Source of the DNA: Pezicula radicicola
Lineage: Eukaryota; Ascomycota; Leotiomycetes; Helotiales; Dermateaceae
DNA: 64,000 bases
Direction: 5' to 3'
Assembly (NCBI GenBank): GCA_003008705.1
Contig: PDUO01000016.1
Coordinates: 931,975-995,974 of the forward strand
Shown one piece after another: positions 35,013 to 47,310 of the stretch. Numbering within the stretch: the first letter of the stretch is position 1; each line of letters begins with the position of its first letter. The position numbers and the translations under genes are program-made. The notes under the pieces were generated by a model that was not told the DNA's origin, did no database searches, and saw nothing but the letters and a program-made list of their open reading frames with translations.

Positions 35013-36041
35013 ATGGCGGAAACTAAATCCACAACTTCGACTGTCCAGATGGATGATGGAGTTCGTTTGAATGTTAAGGTGCTTGAAGAGGACTCGAAAA
35101 CTACGAAACCACTCCTCATCGCCCTTCATGGTGCACCAGGCTTGTCAACTTCTGCAGAACCAGAGGCTTCCTTCGCTTTCCTCTCTGGCATCTTCCGAGT
35201 TCTGGTGTTTGACGCTCGAGGAAGCGGTGCCTCTGACCTCACCGGGCCATATACCCATGATCGCTGGATCAAAGATATTGAAAACTTGAGGTAATTTGAA
35301 TTGTCACCATCCAACACTATGAACTAACACGAGAATTACAGACGGTGGGCAGGTGCAGAAAAGCTTGTCCTCGCTGGAGGCTCATATGGAGGCTTCATCT
35401 CACTCGACTATGCCGTTCTGCACGGGGATAGACTGCTTGGTTTGATTCTGAGAGACACTTGGGCAAATGGAGTACTAGGCATGATGACCGCTCTAGCGAA
35501 TATTGTGACATCGGACAGAGTCAAGGTTGACGTAGCACGTCAAATCCGGGTTTGGTCAGGTACTCTGCGTGATGATAAAGATTTCGAGGAAAGTATTCAG
35601 GAAATCTTACCGATCTATGCTCCACCAGAAGATCCTTCGAGCACAGTATCAGCCAAGGATAATGTTGTGTCGAAAGATTTTGAAGGATTGGTTGCCACGG
35701 ATGAAAGTTCGGGTTATCATTCAGCGACTCAAAATGCGGCGTTCAGTGTGAACATGCCACGCTTCGATGTGCGCCATAAACTCAAAGATATTACGGTAAA
35801 GAAGAGACTATGATCACCCTTTGTAATTACGTATCTCTGACTTATATGTTAGGTTCCAACTCTCGTCATCGTTGGACGCCATGACTATGTCACTCCGTTG
35901 CCGTTTAGCCAAGAAATAGCAAATGGCATTCCACGTGCGAGGCTGGAAATCTTCGAGCACTCAGGTCATAATCCACCTTCTGATGAGCCGGAGAGATTCC
36001 GTGAGGTAGCCTTGGACTTCTTAAAAGCTGAAGTTCTATAG
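35013..36041 (+). CDS. alpha/beta hydrolase, proline-iminopeptidase-like (S33), 306 aa
   Basis: Cytosolic serine hydrolase; no signal peptide is seen. Exons are 35013-35290, 35342-35795 and 35853-36041 (307 codons with stop). The oxyanion motif is H-G-A-P-G (about residues 40-44; prolyl iminopeptidases usually have H-G-G-P-G). Then comes D-A-R-G-S-G, the nucleophile elbow G-G-S-Y-G-G (about 105), the acid in G-R-H-D-Y-V-T-P (about 254) and the His in E-H-S-G-H-N-P-P (about 283). The triad is complete. The cap region (about 130-235) is poorly conserved, so the substrate (N-terminal proline peptides or small esters/lactones) is open. A TATATAT run at 34878-34884 could be its TATA box. Confidence 0.88.
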
Positions 36042-37249
36042 ACTACGGCTTCTATGGAACGCAACTGTATATAAGGGGCTCTAAAATATTCACAAGGAGG
36101 TAGCCGTAACCTTAGAAATAAAGTGGTCGAATGGGAGGACTTTCACTTAAATATCGTTTAACCTAGTGTTTGTAGTTTATCCTTCGTGATAGCTACATAT
36201 AAACATAGGTAGAGGTAACTTAACAAACATACTCCTTAAAGTATCCTCTAGACTTATTTTTAAAAATTACTTACCAATACTATATTAGTTTACTTGAAAC
36301 ATCATTACTTTTCACCTTTAGATAGACACTAATGCACTTCATTTGGTGAAGGAGATAACTAATCTTCTAAGTAGAAAAAGAGGGGGGAGGAAAGGGGGAT
36401 TCCAAATGCTGGTCGTCTAAAAGCCTTGTGCTGATAGACTAGTATTAGTGAATATTTACCTTGCTTTAGAATATTCATTCTACTTTAATTTGCTTGAAAA
36501 TGGGCCCTTGATTGGGTAGAGGAAAGATTTCTTAAGCGAAGTAACTCCTATTTATGTTGATCTTTGCTAGCACTGTTCTATAGAGTCATAGGCCGCCTTC
36601 CAAAAATTGATCATAGCTTCTTGATTATTATTTCGACATGAGAGTATGGTTCATTATATACCTTGAGACTCCCACTCTCTCATTGTGCCAGTTTGGTGGT
36701 CTTTCAATCACAATAAAATGCCGTAAATTCTCCTACGGTAGCAAGGATCGATCTCCAGCCAAGGTTGCATATTTCCTCAAGAGAAATCCTTTGTGAAATC
36801 CTTTGCGACATCCTTCCAAAATCCTTCTGATTCAGGCTGACAGATGCTGTTTATTTGGAGGTCAATTGGAGCAAGTAGCTTGGCAATATAATAGCAGCTA
36901 TAATCCAAATAAATGATTGTATTGTGTAGCTTCGGTAACAGGTCTATCAAAATGAGAAGGTAATTAGAAGCGACCTACGAATAAGCGACACATCAATATT
37001 CCATAAACGACACAATATTCATTTAAGCGACTCATCCAATGATTACACCCCTACTTCGTAGTGCCCAACTTACTAAATCTCTAAGAATATATCGCATAAT
37101 TTTTCGAAGCATGTAAAACCTCCCTCCATTTATATCTAACAGTCAAATTAACTTGCACCTGTCTACAAAGTGTTTCTGTTCGCGTTCTGTGCATTAAACT
37201 CGTACTCGCTTGAATCCAATTTGTCGAGACCATGAATACTAACCAGTAA
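36042..37249. other. AT-rich intergenic tract
   Basis: About 1.2 kb without a credible gene. A few short direct echoes of AAGCGAC / AAACGAC occur at 36967-37030, spaced 20-30 bases. Otherwise nothing is recognised. Confidence 0.5.
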
Positions 37250-37716
37250 GTACAGAACCCCCCCCGCCGGATTATTCCTTGTCGGCTATATTAGTGATAC
37301 TAAGATCTATCGCTGTTTTTTAGGCCTTATGCTATAAGCCCTACAACTACAGGCTATGTACCCTATAAATATAGGCTATATACCCTATAATTACAGGCTA
37401 CTTACCCTATAATTATAGTAGTTGTAAAATAATATAGATACTACTATAGAGTACTATTTAAATTTTTATAGAACTATATAGCCTATAGTTACAGGGCGTA
37501 CAGCCTATAATTATAGGGCGTATAGCCTATAATTATAGGGTACGTAGCCTGTAATTATAGGCTGTACATATTACAGCTATAGGCTACATGCCCTGTATAC
37601 AGGTTGCTAAAGCAGCTGCGTTTCATTACTAGAATGGGCCTAGCTTTACCTCGCATTTCTATACGAAAAATACGAAAATTGACAAGGAATAATCCGGCGG
37701 GGGGGGGGTTCTGTAC
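37250..37716. mobile_element. 467-base palindromic element: inverted ends plus inverted 22-base repeat arms
   Basis: The left end (37250-37283) starts GTACAGAAC, then a run of eight C, then GCCGGATTATTCCTTGTC. The right end (37681-37716) is its reverse complement, with ten G. Inside, 37341-37420 holds about 3.5 direct copies of a 22-base unit built on CCTATAATTACAGGCTA. The segment 37481-37567 holds four copies of the same unit in the opposite orientation, separated by an AT-rich loop of about 60 bases. There is no frame of any length. Structurally it is a foldback, MITE-like element. I found no convincing target duplication beyond the terminal GTAC, and no second copy in the window. Confidence 0.75.
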
Positions 37717-39052
37717 GGAGGTGCATGGGTTAAGTATTGTTCTCTACCAAGTTAGTACTAGATTATGTACGCTATTGATCCTAGAAATACAGGTTGTTAT
37801 TGGCCATTATTGGTCGTTTATGCTCCAAACAGTTCTCACAGACGTTGCAAGGTACAATACTTACGGACTCCGTACGAAAGGTATCACAGCGCTCGCAAAG
37901 CAGTCCGAGCAACAAACACTACAATAGGCTGCTGTAACTGGTGTAACTGGTGTAACTGCTGAGCCACCAAACAAATGAATGCCAATGCAATTAGCCACAC
38001 TTTTCTCACCAGTTTTTCACGTGAAATAAGCACACAAGCAAACCTCCCTCGAAGTTTTGAAACACTGTACCGGTACGACGGGTGTACTCGGAATGAAAAG
38101 AAATGGCAAGACATTAAATAGGAACGAGCGGTGTACACTGTAGAGGGTGGTACTACTACCTATCCATGAAATAAATGTGGACATTACTCGTTACCCTCGT
38201 CTTCAGAATTTTAAAGGTGCACGATTTTCTAAATTGGGAGATAGCTTGTGAGACGGGCGAAAAGCTAGTTAGGGATCCCCCAGATTTAAGATTGGGTGAG
38301 CACTGAGAAAGTTGGGGAAATACGGGGAGAGTGGGGATATTTCCGTCTTATTGTATTATTCTCTAACGGCTGAGGGGATATCCGCTCCCGTGTTGATCAT
38401 GTTCTGATGGGTTCGTACGCAATTTTGTTTGAACAATGCATTCGACATGGTTGAGCGCCATCGCTTTCTATTGCCAAGGACAAAAATATCTTAGAATGTG
38501 GTGTATCATATCACTATCTATCTATTCTCTACTGTAGCACCTCTACCCATACTTTTCCGACGGAAACCGACAGTAATTTGTAGGACGTTACACAAGAAAC
38601 ACCATCCCATACCGTGTCGGGATTCTCGTTGCGATATTTAAACCTCGACTGTCGGAACGGCTTCGAATCTTGGAACAAACTCTGAGGTCTGCAATTTTAA
38701 GTCTCGCCAACGCAATGTGGATTCCCGAATTTAAACCCTCCTGGCATACTGTAACTAAAACAGATGCAATCTGTGTAGTTTGCAACCCTTGCTAAACCTT
38801 CCCCTGATACTGAATACTTTTCAAGTAAAAAATATCCTCCAAGCAAAGCCGTTTTTCGGTCAAAACCTTCGTTCGACCTTGGTAAAAACCTTTTCGGTTC
38901 GCAGTCCTCCAAAGATCCACCTCTTCTTGTCTCTGACTTGGCCAGGCCTAGCCTTTGCCTTTCGAGTCCATCGAGTCTAAAAAGTTCATCGTGACCATCG
39001 ATATTCGACTGTTAGTTATTTTCCATTGATTTCCAATCCAGAAATCATTCTT
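37717..39052. other. intergenic tract, no gene recognised
   Basis: A short TGGTGTAAC triplet-like repeat lies at 37929-37958. The rest has only short frames. The part from 38400 to 39000 is more balanced in base composition, but I could not assemble a gene from it. Confidence 0.5.
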
Positions 39053-40796
39053 TCAAGTACCCTTATTGCTGAAGACTTTCGTACTGCTTCCGTATGCCTC
39101 ATCACTAGTCCTTCTCGCCACGCTCGTCCCGACCGAACTCATATCCTCCTGAGTATTGATAGCCCAATCCGGTTTATAATCATCGTATCCAGCATCCTCA
39201 CTCAGCATAAAACCAGGCGTCCTGTTTTCAAACTGCACCACAACTTCCTTCTTGGTATGAACACGCATACTAGTAACCCCATCATCGATCGTACCGGTAC
39301 TATGGCTCCCACTCATCCGTAGAGATTTCTCTTGCTTAGCTTCAGAAATCGTAGTAGATGCCTCACTACTCATGATCTCTCGTAATTCAAAGGATATGAC
39401 ACTGTCGTTATGGCTATCCAGTCTCTTGAGCGATATGTTGCGGTCGTGAAGTGGGTTTTTGGGTGCAGCAGGAAACGTGAGATCATGTTTGAAGATATCA
39501 ATTTTATTTAGGCCGTTCGGTTTATTGTGTCGTCGAATGCGGGCTACAGTTGCGATAAGGTCGGCCATTGACATTTCGATTTTGAGTTTGACTATGTAGG
39601 CTAGAGGATGGAATTGCATATAGCTGAGGCATTCGAAACGTTTGCGTCAGTAATTTTGGTTGTAGTAAAGGTGGATGGATTACTGCAAGTAATTTGGAGA
39701 TGAGGAAGAACTTACACAAACGAATTTTTGAGACTCATCATGCTGATGATTAGTACGTCCATTGCTAAGGAGAAGAATATGAGGTAGATATTGAATGTTA
39801 CTAGACTCTCATACTTCTTCAATCCATGCGTGACGAGATTCAACTGTACAGTTCGTATGAAATAGAGGTTTAAGAGGCCGTCGACACATAGGTAGATGGC
39901 TTTCTCGCATCGGTCCCAGATGTCGTTGATGTGTATGTACCTCTCGGATATTTGAAGCCGGGCTGGTACCCAAATGCAATAGACTGAGATGTTGATAGCG
40001 GTTATTAGGACCGCGACTGCGAAGCGGATCTTGTAGCCTTTATCTCGGTCCATAAGTATGATTAAGATGCGGTTGATGATTATTTGAAGAAGAAATTGGA
40101 CCTATATATGTATATATGTTAGAATAGGTAGCCGAATTGTGTGCGTGCGTGATTGATAGAGCCAATGTTTATTGCCCAGCGGTTGTAACATAGTATGTTT
40201 ATGACAAAGTAGAAATGCTATGTTGTCTTATGTAAAACTGGGGCACTCATTGATCCAACCATTGAGAGGTTGTGGTAACTCTATTGTGGGTAATAAAAGT
40301 GGAGATACTCACTTGAAGAGCCCAGAGAGTGACTGCTTTCAGTATTAGCAAGCAAGCACTAGGAAATATTGCTAATGTTGTGACTTACGTATACAAAAGT
40401 AGAAAGCAAAACTGAAGAGTACACAATTGTTAATTCACTATTTTTTTTAACGAGTTCTCTGTAGCTTACTAACCTTGCAGGAATAACTCCTCGAAGATGC
40501 AGCCAGCAGATGATGCTAAATGACAAGCATACAAAGATCTCACCCCAGATCATAACAATGTAGGGCGATGTGAGTCGTGACCGCACCTTCCTCGCCATCG
40601 TCGTCTGCTTCACAGCCGCCCAAACAGTAAGAAATCCAAAGCCGAGGGTAAACCCCCAGCATATCGACGCGATGATCATGTCATCCTGCGTAACGGGCTG
40701 GGGGACGTACTTGGGAGACAGCAATGTTATCATGCTAACAGATGTTGAAGAGCTGCGGTCGAAAGGAAGTACGGTTGAATGGAACGATATTAGCAT
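39053..40796 (-). CDS. seven-TM fungal integral membrane protein with two microexons, 440 aa
   Basis: Conserved fungal membrane protein of unknown function. Exons are 40796-40474, 40411-40389 (23 bases), 40332-40313 (20 bases), 40101-39716 and 39623-39053, giving 441 codons with stop. I placed the microexons because they restore one continuous helix: A-R-F-A-F-Y-F-C-I, then L-T-L-W-A-L-Q, then V-Q-F-L-L-Q-I-I-I-N-R. Seven hydrophobic segments can be counted between residues about 35 and 270, including A-I-N-I-S-V-Y-C-I-W-V-P-A-R-L and D-V-L-I-I-S-M-M-S-L-K-N-S-F. A Ser/Thr/Glu-rich, probably cytosolic tail of about 160 residues follows. The topology resembles fungal GPCR-like proteins (PTH11/rhodopsin-domain class), but I see no defining motif. 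The ATG at 40796 is the first in frame; an alternative lies at residue 22 (M-I-T-L-L). Confidence 0.8.
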
Positions 40797-42442
40797 ATGC
40801 TAGAAGTTCATTCTCCCAACTTCATGACCCCAAAAATGCGAAGTTTGAAAAAATTGGCCTCAGTTTGCACGTCCAGCAGACGTCCAATCGTCTTTATGGT
40901 ATGTTCTTGACTTTCAAGTTTAGGCTGGATGGCACGGACCGATGGTCAGAACGTGAATGTTAAAGGAAGATCCTAGGATGTTGAGTGTTTCGGTTAAGCG
41001 AGGAGTTCTCCCATATTCGGTAGTGCTCGCTTCATAACTGTTCTCAGCCCTAGGTGCCTAGATCTCTGTGCCCATGACTCGATCTACTTTTTACCCAGCT
41101 GGGCTTGGGGCAAAAGAAAGCGTAAAAGCACAAACGAATATGCAATTTTTCAAAGCCCGTTCCAAAGGCCGGTACCAGAGTCATTTGCATACTGAAATAG
41201 AGACTTATCGTGCATTGTATATGTCATCTTGGAATCTTTCGGGTCTGTGATGATGAACTCTTTTATCTGGTGCTTACCAGTGACGTTCTCGAATTGTTTA
41301 AAGCCTTGCCTCAAACGGCTACTATTAGCATGAAGCTTCTTCAGACTCGAGACAAGTTGAGATTGAGGCGACGAACTCGTAGCTTTAAAGGTTCACTCTG
41401 ATTCAACACCCAGGCTGCACTAGTTGGTCGGCTTCTGACGGTCAAGATTATCTAGACTCGCAATAGTAAAAGTAAGAAGTAAATAATGGTGGTGACTACT
41501 CGAGTACAAAGCGGGAGTCGTCATTCCGGTGCTGCAGAAAAGCTCTCTGAAATTAGGCTTACGGTGCCATCCCCGTGAGCATCATGATTGCCGGTGGGGT
41601 GTCCTCCCTCCCATTGTTCCCCTGATACCCCTGTTACCCCAGCGGTGAACAGCACGGAGGAACGGCGGAAGGCGGTGGCGTCGTTATTACCGTTGAACTT
41701 CGCAGATAGTGAGCGGTGTACATAAACGGTTGCTGAATCCTTTGCGTTTACTGCGCTTAGGCCTGAGGTGCTAGTGTAGCTAGTTAGGCAGATCCCTTCC
41801 CGTGATACCCTAGTACTGTATTAACTCATCAAGGGTCCTTTGGACTTGGAAATGGCATGTGAGGAACAAGGAGCCATGCTCCGTAAGTAGAAACAAGGGA
41901 AATAGTGGCTTACAGCAAGATTAGCCAAGATTAGCAGCAATGCTAGCAGAAAAATAGATAGCGTCGAGCAAAATACTTAGACGGTCGAGGTTTCTGAAGG
42001 TCGATGCGATGGCAATATTACTGTAGCAAAATTGGGAGTGCATGAGGAGTTTAAGATAGTGGTTGAGCCCTACTAAAATTTGCACAAAACACACTTTTCT
42101 CTGTTTCTGAGTCGGTGTCATAAACTCTGTCCACGTAACACCGTTGATTCTAGTTGGCCAAGCCTTGGCCTCAAAGCCTCGTTTCAGCCAAAACAACCAA
42201 AAGGACGTTAGCCAACCTGAAGTGCTCATTTAACAATCACGTGTCAGCAGCACAGACACGGGATCGAGATACAGCACATGGTCTGCGGCAGTCAGCACCC
42301 TTGCGGAGAATAATGTCTGAATAATGGGGAGGCGGGGCGGGTATCTGCATCTCTCTGTAGTCTAAAAGTCTATCTATCTCTATGTACCTTTATAGATCTC
42401 ACAGCCCTCTATCATATCTTTGCTCTATGGTAGCAGTGCACC
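40797..42442. other. intergenic tract, no gene recognised
   Basis: About 1.65 kb. The longest frame (minus strand, 42229-41921, 102 codons) has no family features and biased composition. The rest has scattered short frames. Confidence 0.5.
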
Positions 42443-43507
42443 CTACTTTGCATTGCCATTTTGCTGGAAAGCTTCAAGTTCTCTGGCCACAACGTCCTTG
42501 ACGGTTCTTTTGCCAGAGACAATTTCTTTGACGGTAGACAAGATGGAATTCCAGTCTTCGAAAACCTCAAATGGAACCTTCTCTCGGACGCAATAATCAA
42601 TAAGATCTACGGAAACAATTCAGTATTCATGTCCTCGAGCGTTTTCAACTGTGGATCGGTGGTATATACCGTGGCCCTTCTTTGCAAACAACAGGTCTGT
42701 CTCCTTTGCTGCAGACAGATCAGATACTCCATCTCCGGCATAGAACATTGTTGGCCGTTCCCCGTCAGGAAGTGCAGCGTAAGGTCGGATTTCAATTGAC
42801 TTGTCGTGGCCGAAATGGCTGTAAATATTGAGTCAGTTGTAAGCTTTCATGTCCAGGGGCGCATCATCATATAATGTCTGCTAAACAGTGGCCGCGTACG
42901 TATCGTCATGGAATACAATCTGCCAGCCTCCCTCTTCGTTGATACTCTTCCCATCTCTGGGCGCAACGTCGTTACTGACAATCTGAATACGTTGAGAACT
43001 CGGAGTCAGTTTACTTGTTTCGCGGATTTGCGAAGCAGCTTAAACAGATTCGGGAGTGAAGAGCAATATTCCCTACTCCGTATAAAGGATATTCTACTCC
43101 GAATTTCTGCTTACCTGAATATCATCTGCCGTAGGTCCCATCAAGTGCACCAACAACGCTCTTATAATCGGCTCCATCCCGCTGCTGAGCACGACAACGG
43201 GGATGTTCTCCTTCTTGCTGTATTCGTAGAACTCGGCGAATCCAGGGTCCAATTTAATGTTCTCCAATAATGTCTTAATGCATTGATCGTATGGAGTCTT
43301 GACACTGTCCATCATCCCCCGAAAGGAGTCGCGGAAGGACATTCGCTCGTAGAGGACATCGGCGTTGCCTTGCTTGCGCAGAACCTGGCCATACCCAAGG
43401 TTGTCTGTGAGGAAATCGTTGCTATCGCGTTGTGTTATGGTTCCGTCAAAGTCGGTGAAGAAGATGAATTTCGGGTTTGTTTTCATAGCAGGGAGGTGGG
43501 GCGCCAT
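42443..43507 (-). CDS. HAD-superfamily phosphatase (phosphoserine-phosphatase / MtnX-like), 262 aa
   Basis: Small cytosolic phosphatase of the haloacid dehalogenase fold. Exons are 43507-43115, 42982-42900, 42818-42670 and 42606-42443 (263 codons with stop). Motif I is F-F-T-D-F-D-G-T-I-T (nucleophile Asp near residue 19), motif II is V-L-S-S-G-M near 111, and motif IV is Y-A-G-D-G-V-S-D-L near 190. The cap insertion between motifs I and II is short and helical, as in subclass IB enzymes such as SerB and the methionine-salvage phosphatase MtnX. Fungal proteins of this type are usually annotated only as HAD phosphatases, and substrate cannot be read from sequence. The C-terminal residues (E-D-W-N-S-I-L-S-T-V) close the domain normally. 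It is divergent from the She9 gene, with about 490 bases between start codons. Confidence 0.9.
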
Positions 43508-43994
43508 ATTGAAGTGAATGAAGCTCTGAGCTGTTCCGCGACTGCGCTGGATAGAGAATTAGCAATGGAACTCGACTTGTTGGTTGTAGTGGGGAACTTT
43601 TTGTGAATCGTAAAATAAAAACTTGGCTGTGGAGCCCAACGTGACACTTACTGGTTTAGTGTAGACTCTTGAAATGGAGTGTATGCGAATGTAATAATGT
43701 AAATGCGAAAACCAAAAAAAAAACACGATTGCGCAGAGATGGTGATAGTAGATATGAGGGGTAGAGGTTGAAATATGGTGGGGTTTGATGTGCGCCCCAC
43801 TACGGGATAGTCAAATAATTACTCGTACTGTATGATATCGGGTGAAGATATATTCCGACGAAACCCCTGGCAACTTTTTGTGGTTCTTGTTCCTGCAGAA
43901 CCGTCGAAGCTCCGTTTTAGCTACAACACCTCACCTCAGCCTCGTGATCGACTAGGTACTCAACTGCTAGCTATTGCACCGAGGGAGTGTTGTC

Positions 43995-45245
43995 ATGCAA
44001 CCACTGCTCCGCCTTGTCCCGCGGCGTGCCTTCGAGTCAATTGCATATTCAGCAGGCTTGCCATCATTGCGGCTTTCGATCCGCCCTTCAACCTGTCTGC
44101 AATGTAGAATTCGTTCCAGGGCACGAGGTTTCGCAGACGACTCGAAACCAATAATACCAGCAAGTCCTGCTTCTGCACCGAAAGATGATCCATCCCAACC
44201 AGCGAAAGAAGAGCCTCCGACAGAGGAGCTTCCGTCTTCGGAAGAGTCTCGACGACTAGCTCTCACCAAACGCTTCTCTCACATTATGGACAATCTACAA
44301 GGCAACATTTTCCTTGCTTCGCAGCGCATCAACGATCTCACAGGATATTCCGGCATCGAAGCCTTGAAGCAGCGGATTGTGAAGCTCGAACAGCGCGTCC
44401 AAGATGCTCAAGAGGCGGTCCGCTCTTCGCGAATCACCTACAAGACAACTGTTGCGGATCGCGCATCCACACAACGAGAAGTTACAACATTGTTAGCAAG
44501 GAAGGATACCTGGACTCCCACCGACTTGGAGCGATTCACAAGTCTATACCGAAATGATCATAGTAATGAACAGGCTGTTCAAGAAGCTGCGACTAGACTA
44601 GCGGACGCAGAACGCGAAGCAGAACATGCGGCCACCACATTGAGCAGCAGTATACTGAGCAGGTATCATGAGGAACAGATCTGGAGTGACAAGATTAGAA
44701 GGATGAGTACATGGGGAACCTGGGGGCTTATGGGCGTCAACATCTTTCTCTTCTTGGTATTCCAGCTGGGATTCGAGCCTTGGAGACGGAAGAGATTGGT
44801 TCATGGGTTTGAAGAGAAGGTTAGGGAGGCTTTGGAGCTAGAGAAAGCGAGACAAGCCAGCGAGCTCAAGGAAGTCGAGACAGTGCCCCTCGATGGTCTC
44901 GTTGCAGCAGGCGTACAGGAGTTGGAGGCGGAGTCAGAGTTAGAGGCAGAGAATACCAACACTCCAGAGCCGGCGGTCGATGCTGTAGTAGCATGCATAG
45001 AAGGGGACGCATCTACTGAGGAGGCAGATACTGTGACTACCCCCGAGATCGCTGAGATACAAAAACCAACACTTTTGGCACAACTCAAGAAACCCGAGAC
45101 ATATCAGAAGGCATTCCAGGACCTTTTTAGTGAGCGGCTAGTATCAATGCGGAAGCAAGACGTGACACTTATTGCACTAGAAGGAGCGGCTACAGGAGCA
45201 GCACTGGCTATCGCCATAGGATCTCTTATTGTCCGTCATTCATAG
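43995..45245 (+). CDS. she9: mitochondrial inner-membrane protein She9/Mdm33, 416 aa
   Basis: Inner-membrane protein needed for normal mitochondrial shape, thought to act in inner-membrane fission. Single exon. I start at the ATG at 43995 (M-Q-P-L-L-R-L-V-P-R-R-A); no in-frame ATG precedes it. Residues 1 to about 50 form a basic presequence, followed by a Pro/Ser/Glu-rich stretch. The family core starts at R-F-S-H-I-M-D-N-L-Q and contains R-I-N-D-L-T-G-Y-S-G-I, a long coiled coil (about 125-235), Y-H-E-E-Q-I-W-S-D-K-I-R-R and a first membrane segment (W-G-L-M-G-V-N-I-F-L-F-L-V, about 240-262). An acidic region leads to a second membrane segment at about 390-414 (L-E-G-A-A-T-G-A-A-L-A-I-A-I). 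Two membrane spans with the coiled coil facing the matrix match yeast She9. Confidence 0.93.
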   Translation: MQPLLRLVPRRAFESIAYSAGLPSLRLSIRPSTCLQCRIRSRARGFADDSKPIIPASPASAPKDDPSQPAKEEPPTEELPSSEESRRLALTKRFSHIMDNLQGNIFLASQRINDLTGYSGIEALKQRIVKLEQRVQDAQEAVRSSRITYKTTVADRASTQREVTTLLARKDTWTPTDLERFTSLYRNDHSNEQAVQEAATRLADAEREAEHAATTLSSSILSRYHEEQIWSDKIRRMSTWGTWGLMGVNIFLFLVFQLGFEPWRRKRLVHGFEEKVREALELEKARQASELKEVETVPLDGLVAAGVQELEAESELEAENTNTPEPAVDAVVACIEGDASTEEADTVTTPEIAEIQKPTLLAQLKKPETYQKAFQDLFSERLVSMRKQDVTLIALEGAATGAALAIAIGSLIVRHS

Positions 45246-47310
45246 ACGAGGACGTGTATAAATTTTGTAGAATAGTAGCAACATACGCCCTTCCAATACA
45301 AGTGAAGTATGGCCCTCATATGGATCAAAAGAGTTCTAATATGGGTGTTTAGAACAGAAAATGACAAAGACCAGCTAGTTGATGAGCACATCAGTAGAGT
45401 TAGAATTTCACTCGTGTGATTACCTTCAAGCTCTACCTTTAGTCTCACAACAAAGCCATACTGCACATAACAACCTAACTGAACCCACTTTATTGAACAC
45501 CATTTATCAGATCTTTTCACCCAGGATCCAATTGTCTGCTTCCAAGGACCTGGTTTTGTAGATCATGGTCGACTCAGAACTACCTAGGTAGGTAGAGTCT
45601 GGAGCAGCAAACAAGTCTCGCTTAATTAAAGTTGTCGACTAAGCTCCCCTATATTTTTCACTCAAGGGATTTAAAAATTCTACCTTGATATTATCAACAA
45701 CTAAAGAACGAAGATCTTGGTTATATGAGTAGAATTCAGTTGCAACTAGATTATAGTGGAGTTCGAATACGACATGTTGTGAATCAGCTTTCAATCGCAT
45801 TCTCGTCACTCGACTCATTTGTTCCTTCCTTTCAAAACCACCTCTCACTCCCTCACATCATCCAACATCAACAAGCAACCCTCTCAATCCAACATGCCAA
45901 AAAAAAGAAATACAATATCACCATCTACAGCTCTGGCTACATCCGGCCGAATCCTCACATTCCATCGCACCCTGGGTCCGTTCCAGGCTGCACAGCATGG
46001 GCAGTGACTGGCGGGATGTTGATCTGCAGGATGAGGTACGGGAGCTATGATTGATGGGCTTTGATTTCTTGTGGGTGTGGATTGGGGGATGATTTCTCTG
46101 GGCTTTCTTTTTCTTTGGGGGCTTTTGTTTTGATATTTCTTTGCTACGTGTTGTTGGTTGCTTGTTACTGGTAAAGGGGACAAAGTCGAGGTGCGTTGAG
46201 GTGGTAAAGTCTGGTGGGTGCTCTTTCTTTAAGCTTGCGTTGATGCTGCCCAATTTCCTTTGCAGGCCAAATGCCAGTGGGGCCTAGGGAAGCTGGGAGC
46301 TTGGGCCCAAACACATTGCATGGCTGGACCTGATCAACCTTCTGAGCACAAATGACAGCACAACGGTCCAATCCTCCATTGGCTATAACTTATGAGATGT
46401 ATTGATTTTCCTGTCGAGAGCCAAGACGTGCAGAATGCTTAGAAAGAGGATCGTTTCATTGAAAGCAACACTCGTATACAAATCTAAGTGCTATAAAAAG
46501 AGAGAGCATAGCAGCATAAGCCTTAAATCTCAATTTCTCCGCCATGGGCAATAGGAAACCATGTAGGCATGCCAAAGTAATAAATTTTCTAGTCCTGAAA
46601 CGATATTCACAGCTAAAAGACTGAGGCTGTCCTCGAGCTAATTTCACCAATCAATAGTGAACATAGTCTTTAAAAGAGGATACTAGACTCATATGGTAGA
46701 TGCAGACCTTACTTAAACACAGTTGCCTTTAGCAAACGTTACACATTATTTAAATTATACATATATATAGTTAATAATTTACTTTGAATATTGAATACTT
46801 CGTGTCACTTGTTAATTAGTACCTTGCATTCATAAATTGCTGCAACTGCAAAGAATTCAAACTAAAATTTTGTGCCCTAGCCAACGATCCCTTCTTAAAT
46901 CATTTTCTGCTCCTTGTGATACTAAAATGAACTAGAGTGTAAAGTAATTCCATTGGTTTATCAAAAGTGCTGGCCATAAGATGTGCGAACCACAGTGGCG
47001 ATTTTGGTTCAAATCATCGGCTAACTTTTGAAATCTCTTAAAAGGTAGCGCATGCAGTAAAATGCTTGTCATAAAGCTAAAAATGGACAAATTATCGGCT
47101 ACAATAATAATGATGCAGTAATAATCTCCAAAAGGCTGCTTTCAGAATGTATGAAGGATAAATTCCGGAAACGATTGGCAAGTCACGTGTGCCATTCCTC
47201 AGCTTCGAAACACGTGGCAAGGTACGGAGTAAGCCCGCGACCTTTTTCGTTTCTTTACAAACATCTTCTTCCTCTTCTACACATCGTTGAATATCCTCAC
47301 AAAGCTGGCG
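45246..47310. other. intergenic tract, no gene recognised
   Basis: About 2 kb. A plus-strand frame at 45725-46054 and small frames on the minus strand overlap each other and resemble nothing I know. The part from 46690 to 47100 is AT-rich. The right end is the promoter of the F-box gene. Confidence 0.5.

Noticed and set aside
37341..37567. CRISPR-like array of short repeats
   Set aside because: The 22-base units abut without unique spacers and reverse orientation between the arms; the genome is eukaryotic.
45725..46054. 109-codon plus-strand frame and a nested frame starting at 45893
   Set aside because: Overlapping frames in two phases, no recognisable domain and no splice partners; not supportable as genes.
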